Of a stretch of 26,755 nucleotides of DNA, positions 6,434 through 14,558 are shown in pieces. The stretch covers positions 1 to 26,755 of the forward strand of contig CBFGZI010000043.1 of the NCBI GenBank assembly GCA_965653225.1, in the 5' to 3' direction. A program made the translations under genes and the position numbers. The notes under the pieces were generated by a model. It searched no databases, had not been told where the DNA came from, and saw nothing but the letters and a program-made list of their open reading frames with translations. The DNA is from JALZDI01 sp965653225. Its GTDB lineage: Bacteria; Actinomycetota; Actinomycetes; Propionibacteriales; Nocardioidaceae. The first letter of the stretch is position 1. Each line of letters opens with the position of its first letter.

Positions 6434-8103
6434 TCGAGTTCGACGACGTCACGATCACCTACTCCGGCGCCGCCCGCCCGACGCTCTCCGGCGTGAGCCT
6501 CCTGGTGGAGGAGGGCGAGATGTGCCTGGTGATCGGACGTACCGGGTCGGGCAAGTCCACGCTGCTGCGCGCGGTCAACGGGCTGGTGCCGCACTTCACC
6601 GGCGGGACGCTGTCCGGCCGGGTCTGCGTCGACGGGCGCGACACCCGCACGCACCGGCCGCGCGACCTCGCCGACGTGGTCGGCATCGTCGGCCAGGACC
6701 CGATGGACGGGTTCGTGACCGACGTCGTCGAGGACGAGCTGGCGTACGGCATGGAGTCGCTCGGGCTCCCCCAGCACGTGATGCGCAAGCGCGTCGAGGA
6801 GACGCTCGACCTGCTCGGGCTGGCCGACCTGCGCGACCGGCCGCTGGCCACGCTCTCCGGCGGCCAGCAGCAGCGCGTGGCCATCGGCTCGGTGCTGACC
6901 ACGCACCCGCGGGTGCTGGTGCTCGACGAGCCCACCAGCGCACTCGACCCGCAGGCCGCCGAGGAGGTGCTGGCGGCGCTCACCCGGCTCGTGCACGACC
7001 TCGGGCTCACCGTCCTGCTCGCCGAGCACCGGCTCGAACGGGTGCTGCAGTACGCCGACCGCGTGGTCTACCTGCCCGGAGGCGGCGCTCCGGTCGTGGC
7101 CGGCGAGCCGGCCGCGGTGATGGCCGTGTCCACGCTTGCGCCACCGGTGGTCGAGCTGGCGAAGGTGGCCGGCTGGTCGCCGCCGCCGCTGTCGGTGCGG
7201 GACGCTCGCCGCCAGGCCGGTGCCCTCCGCAGCAGGCTGGCCGACGCCGCCCACCTCGGTCGAGTGGCGCGTTCTGGTCGGGTCGGAGCCGGTCGAACCA
7301 GCCACAACGCGCCGACCGACGCCCCGGCCGACGGCACCGCCGACCCGCTGGCGCGGGTCGAGCGGCTTGCCGTGACCTACGGTCGGGTGCCGGCGCTAAG
7401 AAGGGTCGACCTGACCCTGCACGGCGGCGAGGTCGTCGCGCTGATGGGCCGCAACGGCGCGGGCAAGTCGAGCCTGCTGCGGTCGCTGGTGGGGCTGGTC
7501 AAGCCCACCGCGGGCAGCGTCGAGGTCGGCGGACTCCAGCCGGCCAGGACCCGCCCGCAGAGACTGATCCGCGCGGTCGGGCTGGTGCCGCAGGAGCCCG
7601 CCGACCTGCTGTACGCCGACACGGTCGCGGCCGAGTGCGCGACCGCCGACAAGGACGCCGGCGCAGCGGAGGGCACCTGCCGCGACCTGTTCGACCGGCT
7701 GTCGCCGGGCGTGCCGCCCGAGCGTCACCCGCGCGACCTGTCGGAAGGGCAACGGCTCACGCTGGCGCTGGCGGTCGTGCTCACCGCCCGTCCCCCGCTG
7801 GTGCTGCTGGACGAGCCCACCCGCGGGCTCGACTACACCGCGAAGCGACGGCTGGTCGACGTGCTGCGCGGCCTGGCCGCCGAAGGCCACGGGGTCGTGC
7901 TGGCCACACACGACGTGGAGCTGGTCGCCGAGGTCGCCGACCGGGTGGTCGTCCTCGGTGACGGCGAGGTGGTCGCGGACGGGCCCGCGACCGAGGTCGT
8001 GGTCGCCTCGCCCGCGTTCTCACCGCAGGTGTCCAAGGTGCTCGCCCCGGAGCCGTGGCTCACGGTCGCGCAGGTACGCACCGCCCTGGAGCAGGCGTCA
8101 TGA
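6430..8103 (+). CDS. ECF transporter ATPase, fused A and A' domains
   Basis: A 557-residue protein with two complete ABC ATPase domains, equivalent to EcfA and EcfA' in one chain. Domain 1 has Walker A GRTGSGKST (Lys42), signature LSGGQQQR (142-149) and Walker B VLVLDEPTSALD (Asp166-Glu167). Domain 2 has Walker A GRNGAGKSS (Lys346), a variant signature LSEGQR and Walker B LVLLDEPTRGLD. A linker at about residues 270-305 contains an imperfect DNA palindrome (7266-7313). It powers uptake through the adjacent T and S subunits. I chose the GTG at 6430 because it overlaps the ecfT stop and gives the standard start IEFDDVTITY. Its own stop overlaps the next ATG (ATGA at 8100-8103). Confidence 0.92.
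   Translation: MIEFDDVTITYSGAARPTLSGVSLLVEEGEMCLVIGRTGSGKSTLLRAVNGLVPHFTGGTLSGRVCVDGRDTRTHRPRDLADVVGIVGQDPMDGFVTDVVEDELAYGMESLGLPQHVMRKRVEETLDLLGLADLRDRPLATLSGGQQQRVAIGSVLTTHPRVLVLDEPTSALDPQAAEEVLAALTRLVHDLGLTVLLAEHRLERVLQYADRVVYLPGGGAPVVAGEPAAVMAVSTLAPPVVELAKVAGWSPPPLSVRDARRQAGALRSRLADAAHLGRVARSGRVGAGRTSHNAPTDAPADGTADPLARVERLAVTYGRVPALRRVDLTLHGGEVVALMGRNGAGKSSLLRSLVGLVKPTAGSVEVGGLQPARTRPQRLIRAVGLVPQEPADLLYADTVAAECATADKDAGAAEGTCRDLFDRLSPGVPPERHPRDLSEGQRLTLALAVVLTARPPLVLLDEPTRGLDYTAKRRLVDVLRGLAAEGHGVVLATHDVELVAEVADRVVVLGDGEVVADGPATEVVVASPAFSPQVSKVLAPEPWLTVAQVRTALEQAS
7266..7313. repeat. Imperfect palindrome inside the ATPase linker
   Basis: GGCGCGTT (7266-7273) and AACGCGCC (7306-7313) are perfectly complementary. 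Inside them TGG/CCA, GG/CC and TCG/CGA also pair, giving an interrupted stem of about 20 bases. The segment encodes the interdomain linker of the ATPase, which tolerates insertions. It shares the GGCGCGT core with the intergenic hairpin at 4022-4071, so both could be members of one dispersed palindromic repeat family. Confidence 0.45.
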
Positions 8104-8963
8104 CGGGCGCCACGCAGGCGCGTACGGGCGCGCACAACCTGCTCCGGCTGCGCCCCCGCTCCGCGATCATCCTCGCGGTCACGTCGGTCGTCGGGCTGGT
8201 GTCGTTCACCTGGCCGCTGTTCACCGACCCGGCCAGCGCACTGGACACCTCGCACTCCGCCGACGCGCCGTGGCTGTTCGTACTTCTGCTGCCGCTGCTC
8301 GCCGCGGTGGTCCTGGCCGAGCTGACCGAGGGCGGCATCGACGCCAAGGCGGTGGCGCTGCTGGGCATGCTCGCCGCGGTCGGCGCGGCACTGCGGGCAC
8401 TGGGACCGGGCACGGTGGGGCTCGAGCCCAGCTTCGTGGTCATCCTGCTCGGCGGCCGCGTGTTCGGCCGCGGCTTCGGGTTCGTGCTGGGCGCGCTGGC
8501 CGTGTTCGCCGGCGGCCTGGTCACCGGCGGGATCGGGCCGTGGCTGCCGTTCCAGATGTTCGGCTGTGCCTGGGTGGGCTTCTTCGCCGGCTGCCTGCCG
8601 GCCTGGCGCGGTCGCCGCGAGGTGCTGGTGCTCGCCGCCTACGGCATCGTGTCCGGCATCGCGTACGGGATGCTGCTGAACATGTGGTTCTGGCCGTTCG
8701 CCGCCTACGGCCCCGAGGTGAGCTTCGTGCCCGGCGACCCGATGTCGGAGAACCTGCACCGCTACCTGCTGTTCTGGCTGACGACCTCGCTCGGGTGGGA
8801 CGTGCCGCGCGGGCTGCTGTCGGCCGTGCTGGTGATGCTCGCCGGCCGGCCGGTGCTGGGCGCGCTGCGGCGTACGGCGCGTCGGGCCGCGTTCGACGCC
8901 CGGCCGGAGTTCGCCCCGGCAGCCGAAGCCCAGGCGCGCGAGAACGTCGCGGAGCGCGTCTGA
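8100..8963 (+). CDS. ECF transporter S component, probable corrinoid specificity subunit
   Basis: A 287-residue membrane protein with about six hydrophobic segments (for example AIILAVTSVVGLVSFTWPLF, LLPLLAAVVLAEL, FVVILLGGRVFGRGFGFVLGALAVFAGGLVTGG). S components bind the substrate and dock on the shared T/A module. Identity as the corrinoid-binding subunit is inferred from the riboswitch and the cobU/cobS genes, not from a diagnostic motif; cobalt uptake is less likely because no cbiN-like gene is present. The ATG overlaps the preceding stop (ATGA), which removes an in-frame extension to 8055. The C-terminal tail from about residue 260 is charged and cytoplasmic. Confidence 0.85.
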   Translation: MTGATQARTGAHNLLRLRPRSAIILAVTSVVGLVSFTWPLFTDPASALDTSHSADAPWLFVLLLPLLAAVVLAELTEGGIDAKAVALLGMLAAVGAALRALGPGTVGLEPSFVVILLGGRVFGRGFGFVLGALAVFAGGLVTGGIGPWLPFQMFGCAWVGFFAGCLPAWRGRREVLVLAAYGIVSGIAYGMLLNMWFWPFAAYGPEVSFVPGDPMSENLHRYLLFWLTTSLGWDVPRGLLSAVLVMLAGRPVLGALRRTARRAAFDARPEFAPAAEAQARENVAERV

Positions 8964-10342
8964 TGCGCGTCACGCTGCTCGGCACCGGGTCTGCCGACGG
9001 CTGGCCGAACCCGTTCTGCGGATGCGCGTCCTGCCAGACCGCACGCGCGGCGGGACAGGTGCGCGCCCAGACCAGCGCGCTCGTCGACGACGTCCTGCTG
9101 CTCGACTGCGGACCGGAGACACCGCGGCAGGCCGAACGCTGCGGCGCCTCGCTGCGCAGACTGGCGGCGGTCCTGGTCACCCACGCCCATCCCGACCACT
9201 TCGACCCGGCGTTCCTGCTCTACCGCCGCTGGGCCTGCAACGCACCGCTGCAGGTGCTCGGCCCGCAGCACGTCGTCGACGCATGCGAGCCGTGGCTGGC
9301 ACCCGGGTCGCCGGTGACGCTAACCCCGCTGGCCCCCGGTGACGAGGTCGACGTGGCGGGCTACCGGGTGCGTGCGCTGGCCGCCGCGCACGAGGCGCCC
9401 GGCGGCGCAGTGCTGTACGACGTCACCGCCCCGGACGGCGAACGGCTGCTCTACGCCACCGACACCGGCCCGCTCGACACCGAGCAGGTCGCCAGCCTCG
9501 ACGGCGGCACGCCTTACTCGGTGGTCCTGCTCGAGGAGACGTTCGGCGACCACACCACCCACGCCACCGACCACCTCGACCTGGCGACGTTCCCGCGGGT
9601 GCTGGCCGGACTTCGGGCGACCGGCGCGGTCGACGAGCACACCGACGTGGTCGCGGTGCACCTGTCGCACCACAACCCGCCGACCGAGCAGCTGCAGCGG
9701 CGGCTGGGCGGGTTCGGCGCACGGGTGGTGCCCGACGGCGCGTCCGTCGGCGGCGGGGCCGCGGCGGGCGACGTACGGCGGCACGGAACCCGCGGACGCA
9801 CCACGCCGCCGCGTCGCACGCTGGTCACCGGCGGCGCCAGGTCGGGCAAGTCCCGCGAGGCGGAGTCGATGCTGCTGGCCGAGCCCGAGGTGGTCTACGT
9901 CGCCACCGGCGTCGGCCGGGCCGACGACCCGGCGTGGCAGCGGCGGGTCGCCCGGCACCGTGAGCGCCGGCCGGATGGCTGGCGCTCGGTGGAGACCCTC
10001 GACCTCGTGCCGCTGCTGGCCGAGCCCGGCCCGCCGCTGCTGGTGGACTGCCTGACACTGTGGCTGGCCGGCGTGCTGGACCGGCTGGATGCGTGGTCGG
10101 AGGACGCCGACGCGGAGCGGGTGGAGAAGGGTGCGATGGCCGAGGTCGAGACGCTGGCGCGGGCGTGGCGGCAGACGCCGCGTCGGGTGGTGGCGGTCAC
10201 CAACGAGGTCGGCAGCGGCGTGGTTCCCGGCACGGTGTCGGGCGGCCGCTTCCGCGACCTGCTCGGTGCGCTCAACGCCGCCGTCGCGGCCGAAAGCGAG
10301 CAGGTGCTGTTGTGCGTGGCCGGACGGGTGGTCCGGCTGTGA
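8963..10342 (+). CDS. cobU: Metallo-beta-lactamase / CobU fusion: adenosylcobinamide kinase-guanylyltransferase
   Basis: A 459-residue two-domain protein. Residues 1 to about 265 are a metallo-beta-lactamase fold with a CGCASC knuckle (Cys19, Cys21, Cys24), THAHPDH (His74, His76, Asp78, His79), His143, Asp167 and a C-terminal SHH (235-237). This layout is like PhnP, the cyclic-phosphate diesterase, which carries an extra zinc on a CxCxxC knuckle. Residues 285-459 are CobU: P-loop GGARSGKS (290-297), the guanylylated His332 in RHRERRP, VDCLTLWL, and the NEVGSGVVP motif. CobU phosphorylates adenosylcobinamide and attaches GMP. Start ATG overlaps the previous stop by one base (TGATG). The fusion has no internal stop, and the CobU half lacks a separate start. 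The role of the first domain is unknown. Confidence 0.88.
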   Translation: MRVTLLGTGSADGWPNPFCGCASCQTARAAGQVRAQTSALVDDVLLLDCGPETPRQAERCGASLRRLAAVLVTHAHPDHFDPAFLLYRRWACNAPLQVLGPQHVVDACEPWLAPGSPVTLTPLAPGDEVDVAGYRVRALAAAHEAPGGAVLYDVTAPDGERLLYATDTGPLDTEQVASLDGGTPYSVVLLEETFGDHTTHATDHLDLATFPRVLAGLRATGAVDEHTDVVAVHLSHHNPPTEQLQRRLGGFGARVVPDGASVGGGAAAGDVRRHGTRGRTTPPRRTLVTGGARSGKSREAESMLLAEPEVVYVATGVGRADDPAWQRRVARHRERRPDGWRSVETLDLVPLLAEPGPPLLVDCLTLWLAGVLDRLDAWSEDADAERVEKGAMAEVETLARAWRQTPRRVVAVTNEVGSGVVPGTVSGGRFRDLLGALNAAVAAESEQVLLCVAGRVVRL

Positions 10343-11184
10343 AGGCTCCCAAGTGGACGCAGCTGCGAGACGCGCTACGGCTGGCGTTCGGCACACTCAC
10401 CGCGGTGCCGGTCAAGCCACCGTCCACGGTGGACAAAGAGGTCGCCGGCTGGGCGATGTCGCTGGGCCCGGTCGTCGGGGTTGTCCTCGGCCTGCTCGCG
10501 GCGCTGGCCGCGTGGGCCCTGTCGCTCCTGTGGTCCCCCCTGCTGGTGGCGGTGGTCCTCGTCGGTCTGCTGGCGGTGGCGACGCGGCTCATCCACTGGG
10601 ACGGGCTGGCCGACACCGCCGACGGGCTCGGCAGCGGCGACGACCCCGGGATCGCGCTGGAGATCATGCGGCGCAGCGACATCGGCCCGTTCGGGGTGTT
10701 CAGCGTCGTGCTGGTCTTCGCGGTGCAGGTCGCGGCCGTCACTGCACTGCTGACCCCGCACGAGCTGGTGGGCGTCGGCTCGGCCGTTTTCGGGCCGACG
10801 GACACGCTTCCGTTCGGCCTCGACCTGTCCGCGATCGTGGTAGCCGTGGTGCTCGGAAGGCTGGCTCTGGCCGTCGCCTGCCGGACCGGCCAGCCCGCCG
10901 CCCGGTCCCGGGGACTCGGCTCGGCGGTCGCCGGCTCCGTCGGCGTGGCGCAGCTCGCCGTCGCAGGAGTCGCCGCCGTTGTCGTTATCGTGCTGGCGGT
11001 CGTCCTCGGCGACGTGCTGGGCTGGCTGTCGGCGCTCGTCGCCGCGGTCGTGTCCGCGATCTGGGCGCTGGGCGCGACCGAGCTCCTTCGGCGCCGGGTC
11101 GGCGGCGTCACCGGCGACACCCTCGGCGCGCTGGTGGAGACCACGACCGCGGTCGCGTTGGTCGTACTCGCCGCCGCGGCCTGA
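10339..11184 (+). CDS. cobS: Adenosylcobinamide-GDP ribazoletransferase (cobalamin synthase)
   Basis: A 281-residue membrane enzyme that joins adenosylcobinamide-GDP to alpha-ribazole (or its phosphate), the last assembly step of the nucleotide loop. The metal-binding pattern HWDGLADTADGLGSGDD lies near residue 90, and RRSDIGPFG follows it, both typical of CobS. The C-terminal GGVTGDTLGALVETTT is the second family signature. Several membrane helices are evident. The GTG start overlaps the cobU stop (GTGA at 10339-10342), so translation is likely coupled. The usual partner cobT is not in the window. It converges on gcvT with only 15 bases between stop codons. Confidence 0.93.
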   Translation: MKAPKWTQLRDALRLAFGTLTAVPVKPPSTVDKEVAGWAMSLGPVVGVVLGLLAALAAWALSLLWSPLLVAVVLVGLLAVATRLIHWDGLADTADGLGSGDDPGIALEIMRRSDIGPFGVFSVVLVFAVQVAAVTALLTPHELVGVGSAVFGPTDTLPFGLDLSAIVVAVVLGRLALAVACRTGQPAARSRGLGSAVAGSVGVAQLAVAGVAAVVVIVLAVVLGDVLGWLSALVAAVVSAIWALGATELLRRRVGGVTGDTLGALVETTTAVALVVLAAAA

Positions 11185-11199
11185 CCACGGGAGCCGGGG

Positions 11200-12306
11200 T
11201 CAGGAGTCGCGCACGCCGGGCTGCACGAACGGCGGCTTGACCACGTCGAAGCTCTCGGTGCGTCCGCGTACGTCGATGCGCACCTGGTCGCCCTCGCGGA
11301 TGCGCCGGTCGAGCAACGCGAGCGCGATGCCGGTGCGCAGCGTCGGCGAGAACGTCCCGGAGGTGACCTCCCCGACCTCCTCGCCCTCCGTGTCGAGCAC
11401 GGTCATGTGCGGGCGCGGGATGCCGCGCCCCGCGGCCTTGAGCCCGCGCATCAGCGGCCCGGACTTCGCCGCGCGCTCTGCGGTCAGCGTCTCGCGGCCC
11501 CAGAACGACGGCTTGTCCCAGCCGACCGCCCACACCAGGCGTCCCATGATCGGGGTGATCGTCGGCGAGATGTCCTGCCCGTGCAGCGAGTAGCCCATCT
11601 CGGTACGCAGGGTGTCGCGCGCACCGAGCCCGCACGGGCGGATGCCGTGCGCGGCGCCGGCGTCCATCACCGCGTCCCACACCTGGCCCGCGACACCGCT
11701 GGGTACGACGAGCTCGTAGCCGTGCTCGCCGGTGTAGCCGGTACGGCACACCACCACCTGCTCGTCGGCGTACTCGGCGTCGGCGAACGCCATGAAGTCC
11801 GACGGCATCGGCAGGCCGACCTTGGCCAGCACGTCCTGGCTGCGCGGCCCCTGCACGGCGATGATCGCGAAGTCGCGGTGCTGGTTGACCACGGACACGC
11901 CCTCGGGCGCGGCATCGGACAGGCGGCGGCACACCTCGGTGGTGTTGGCGGCGTTGGGGATGAGGAAGACCTCGTCGTCGCCACGCAGGTACTGGATCAT
12001 GTCGTCGATGACGCCGCCGGTCTCGTCCTCGCAGCACAGGGTGTACTGCGCCTTGCCCGGCTCGATCTTGCCCAGGTCGTTGGTCAGGCAGGAGTTGACG
12101 AACGCGGCCGCACCGGGCCCGGACACCGTGGCCTTGCCCAGGTGGCTCACGTCGAAGACGCCGACCGCCTCGCGTACGGCGGCGTGCTCCTTGAGCACCC
12201 CACCGCCGGCGTACTCCAGCGGCATCTCCCAGCCGCCGAACTCCGCCGTCTTCGCACCGAGCGCGGCGTGCCGGTCGTGCAACGGTGAACGGAGCAGATC
12301 TGACAT
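11200..12306 (-). CDS. gcvT: Glycine cleavage system T protein (aminomethyltransferase)
   Basis: A 368-residue tetrahydrofolate-dependent enzyme that releases ammonia from the aminomethyl group on lipoylated GcvH and transfers the one-carbon unit to folate. The start MSDLLRSPLHDRHAALGAKTAEFGGWEMP is typical. TNDLGKIEPGKAQYT and GGVIDDMI (Asp101, the conserved catalytic Asp) are present, as is the C-terminal DGFVKPPFV-like ending, here VVKPPFVQPG. The genes gcvP and gcvH are not nearby. It is divergent from pepA. No glycine riboswitch is visible; the leader is too short because of the leaderless-type promoter. Confidence 0.95.
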   Translation of the reverse strand: MSDLLRSPLHDRHAALGAKTAEFGGWEMPLEYAGGGVLKEHAAVREAVGVFDVSHLGKATVSGPGAAAFVNSCLTNDLGKIEPGKAQYTLCCEDETGGVIDDMIQYLRGDDEVFLIPNAANTTEVCRRLSDAAPEGVSVVNQHRDFAIIAVQGPRSQDVLAKVGLPMPSDFMAFADAEYADEQVVVCRTGYTGEHGYELVVPSGVAGQVWDAVMDAGAAHGIRPCGLGARDTLRTEMGYSLHGQDISPTITPIMGRLVWAVGWDKPSFWGRETLTAERAAKSGPLMRGLKAAGRGIPRPHMTVLDTEGEEVGEVTSGTFSPTLRTGIALALLDRRIREGDQVRIDVRGRTESFDVVKPPFVQPGVRDS

Positions 12307-12319
12307 GTCGGCGACGCTA
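12307..12319 (-). promoter_or_regulatory. Leaderless-type -10 box of gcvT
   Basis: On the minus strand TAGCGT (12319-12314) is followed by seven bases and then the ATG at 12306. This is the TANNNT-N7-start spacing of leaderless actinobacterial genes. No good -35 hexamer is seen. Confidence 0.5.
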
Positions 12320-12416
12320 CCGCAGCAGACGCGTCACACGGCACGGGCTAGCATCGCGAGGACAGCCACAGGACAACCACCGGACAGCACCCGCGACGAC
12401 GAGGGACGGACGCAGC

Positions 12417-13907
12417 GTGACCACCATCAGCCTGAGCAAGGCCGCAGCCCACAAGACCCGCGCCGACGCGCTGGTGGTCGGTGTCGTCAAGGACGGCGCC
12501 GACGTGGCCGTCGCAACCGGAGGCGAGGAGGTGGCCGGTGCGTTCGGCCGCTCGTTCGCCGCGACCTGCAGGTCGCTGGGCGTGAAGGGCTCGGCCGGTG
12601 AGGTCACGAAGCTGCCCGGCAACGGTGCCGTCAAGGCGCCGCTGGTCGTCCTCGTCGGCCTCGGCGACCCCGCCGACATCACGCCGGAGACGATCCGCCG
12701 GGCGGTCGGCTCGGCGGTCCGGTCGCTGTCGCAGGTCGAGACCGTCGCGCTGGCCGTGCCCGCCGACACCGCGGCGCGCGTGTGCGCGGTCGCGGAGGGC
12801 GTGCTGCTCGGCGGATACGCCTTCACCCGCTACCTCAGCGACGACGACGGCAAGGCACCCGACGAGGCGGTCGTGCTCACGCCGCTGGCCCGCAACAAGG
12901 GCGTGCAGACCGACGTACACGACGCCGAGGTCGTCTGCCGCGCCGTCAACACCGCGCGCGACCTCGTCAACACGCCGGCCAGCGACCTCAACCCGGTGAC
13001 GTTCGCCGACCAGGTCGTCGAGCGCTCCAAGGGCAGCAAGGTGAAGGTGTCGGTGCTGGACGAGACCGACCTGGAGAACGGCGGCTACGGCGGCATCATG
13101 GCCGTCGGCAAGGGGTCGGCCACTCCCCCGCGGCTGGTCACCCTGACCTACAAGCCTCGCGGCGCGAAGGCGCACATCGCCCTGGTCGGCAAGGGCATCA
13201 CGTTCGACTCCGGCGGCCTGTCCATCAAGCCCACGTCGGGCATGGCGACGATGAAGTGCGACATGTCCGGTGCTGCCGCTGTCGTCACTGCGACACAAGC
13301 GATCGCCGAGCTCGGGCTGCCGGTGCAGGTGACCGCGTACGCCGCGCTCGCCGAGAACATGCCCTCGGGCACGGCCACGCGTCCGGGCGACGTGCTGAAG
13401 ATGTACGGCGGCAAGACCGTCGAGGTGCTCAACACCGACGCCGAGGGCCGGCTGGTGCTGGCCGACGCGATCACGACCGCCAGCGAGCTCAAGCCCGACG
13501 TGATCGTCGACGTCGCCACCCTCACCGGCGCCTGCGTGATCGCGCTCGGCTCACGCACGTCCGGGGTGATGTCCAACCGCGACGAGCTGGCCGAGACGGT
13601 GCGCGACCAGGCCGCCGCCGTCGGCGAGAACATGTGGCCGCTGCCGATCCCGGAGGAGATGAACGAGCGGGTCCGCGCCTCCAAGGTGGCTGACCTGTCC
13701 CAGCACAGCACCGACCGTGCGGGCAGCGCACTGTTCGCCGGGGCGTTCCTGCGCGAGTTCGTCGGCGACGGTGTCGCGTGGGCGCATCTCGACATCGCCG
13801 GCACCGCGTTCAACGAGAGCGGCCCGTGGGGCTACACCCCGCACGGCGGCACCGGCTCGGCGGTCCGCACGCTGGTGCAGCTCGCCGCCTCGCACGCCGG
13901 CCGCTGA
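12417..13907 (+). CDS. pepA: Leucyl aminopeptidase, M17 family
   Basis: A 496-residue cytosolic metallo-aminopeptidase that removes N-terminal residues from peptides. All five metal ligands are present: Lys259 and Asp264 in GKGITFDSGG, Asp282 in MKCDMSG, and Asp341 and Glu343 in NTDAEGRL. The catalytic Lys271 and Arg345 are also present. The length matches the family. I chose the GTG at 12417, which follows GAGGGACGGA (12401-12410) with good spacing; the upstream in-frame codon at 12285 lies in the gcvT promoter. TAGCAT at 12349-12354 is a possible -10 box. Confidence 0.95.
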   Translation: MTTISLSKAAAHKTRADALVVGVVKDGADVAVATGGEEVAGAFGRSFAATCRSLGVKGSAGEVTKLPGNGAVKAPLVVLVGLGDPADITPETIRRAVGSAVRSLSQVETVALAVPADTAARVCAVAEGVLLGGYAFTRYLSDDDGKAPDEAVVLTPLARNKGVQTDVHDAEVVCRAVNTARDLVNTPASDLNPVTFADQVVERSKGSKVKVSVLDETDLENGGYGGIMAVGKGSATPPRLVTLTYKPRGAKAHIALVGKGITFDSGGLSIKPTSGMATMKCDMSGAAAVVTATQAIAELGLPVQVTAYAALAENMPSGTATRPGDVLKMYGGKTVEVLNTDAEGRLVLADAITTASELKPDVIVDVATLTGACVIALGSRTSGVMSNRDELAETVRDQAAAVGENMWPLPIPEEMNERVRASKVADLSQHSTDRAGSALFAGAFLREFVGDGVAWAHLDIAGTAFNESGPWGYTPHGGTGSAVRTLVQLAASHAGR

Positions 13908-13929
13908 GGGGTCGCCAAAGCGTTGCTGA

Positions 13930-13955
13930 GGTCGCCCAGGGCTCGACAGGCGACC
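13930..13955. terminator. Hairpin between convergent pepA and small minus-strand gene
   Basis: GGTCGCC (13930-13936) and GGCGACC (13949-13955) form a perfect seven-base stem with a 12-base loop, in the 52-base spacer between two convergent stops. A further copy of GGTCGCC at 13911-13917 could compete for pairing. There is no T tract. The position suits a two-way terminator. Confidence 0.45.
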
Positions 13956-13959
13956 GCTA

Positions 13960-14310
13960 CTACAGGCCACCGAGGTCGTCGGGGATGTCGAGCTTCTTCA
14001 GCTGCTCGGAACGGCGCCGGTTCCACTCCCGCATCCGCGAGGGGTAGCCGGCCACCTGGGCGTCGAACGACGGGATGCCCTGCTTGCGGGCGAAGTCGCG
14101 CACCCACTCCGGCGACGGCACGCGCCGCCGGGTCCACTCACCGTCCTCGGCGACGAGCACGACGGTCGGCTCTGTGACGGTGGTGCGGGGCTCTACGTAG
14201 GCCTCGACCCCGGTGCGCGCCGCGATGAACTCCTCGAGGTAGCGCCTGTCCGCGTCGTCGTGTCGTCTCACGCCACGCTGCGACCGCCGGCGAAGCCATC
14301 CCAGCGCCAT
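13960..14310 (-). CDS. Small conserved basic protein, function unknown
   Basis: A 116-residue soluble, charged protein. I chose the ATG at 14310 because the minus strand carries GGGGAGGG about eight bases before it; the in-frame ATG at 14346 would lack such a site. The sequence has RRYLEEFIAARTGVEAYVEP, VVLVAEDGEWTRRRVPSP, and a C-terminal VAGYPSRMREWNRRR. From memory, similar proteins are found next to lpdA or pepA in other actinobacteria. There are no membrane segments or catalytic motifs. It diverges from lpdA across about 250 bases. Confidence 0.75.
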   Translation of the reverse strand: MALGWLRRRSQRGVRRHDDADRRYLEEFIAARTGVEAYVEPRTTVTEPTVVLVAEDGEWTRRRVPSPEWVRDFARKQGIPSFDAQVAGYPSRMREWNRRRSEQLKKLDIPDDLGGL

Positions 14311-14558
14311 CGTCGAACCCTCCCCATGCTGTCTTGACACCTTCAAGTGTCGCGCACGCGCAAACCCGCCGGACCGGTTCCGGACAAACCGCCCGCCGGC
14401 TACTCGCGCGTACGCCGACGGTCACAGAGTCGTCTCAGGGGTCATCGCAAGAATGCTCACCCGGGGTGTCCGCCAGGGTGATTGGAGCCACTCCCGCCCG
14501 TGGTGGAAGGATGAGCCGCCAGGAGCGTCCGAACACGTTCGGTGCTGGGAGGCACGTA
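14311..14558. other. Divergent promoter region between small protein gene and lpdA
   Basis: This 248-base spacer holds no credible gene. It contains the palindrome CTTGA-N5-TCAAG at 14333-14347, 23 bases upstream of the minus-strand start, which could be an operator. GGGAGG at 14547-14552, six bases before the GTG at 14559, is the lpdA ribosome-binding site. I cannot assign a clear -10/-35 pair for lpdA. Confidence 0.5.

Noticed and set aside
12307..12416. Glycine riboswitch for gcvT
   Set aside because: The gcvT leader would be at most a few bases with the TAGCGT box at 12314-12319, and no tandem glycine-aptamer motifs are visible.
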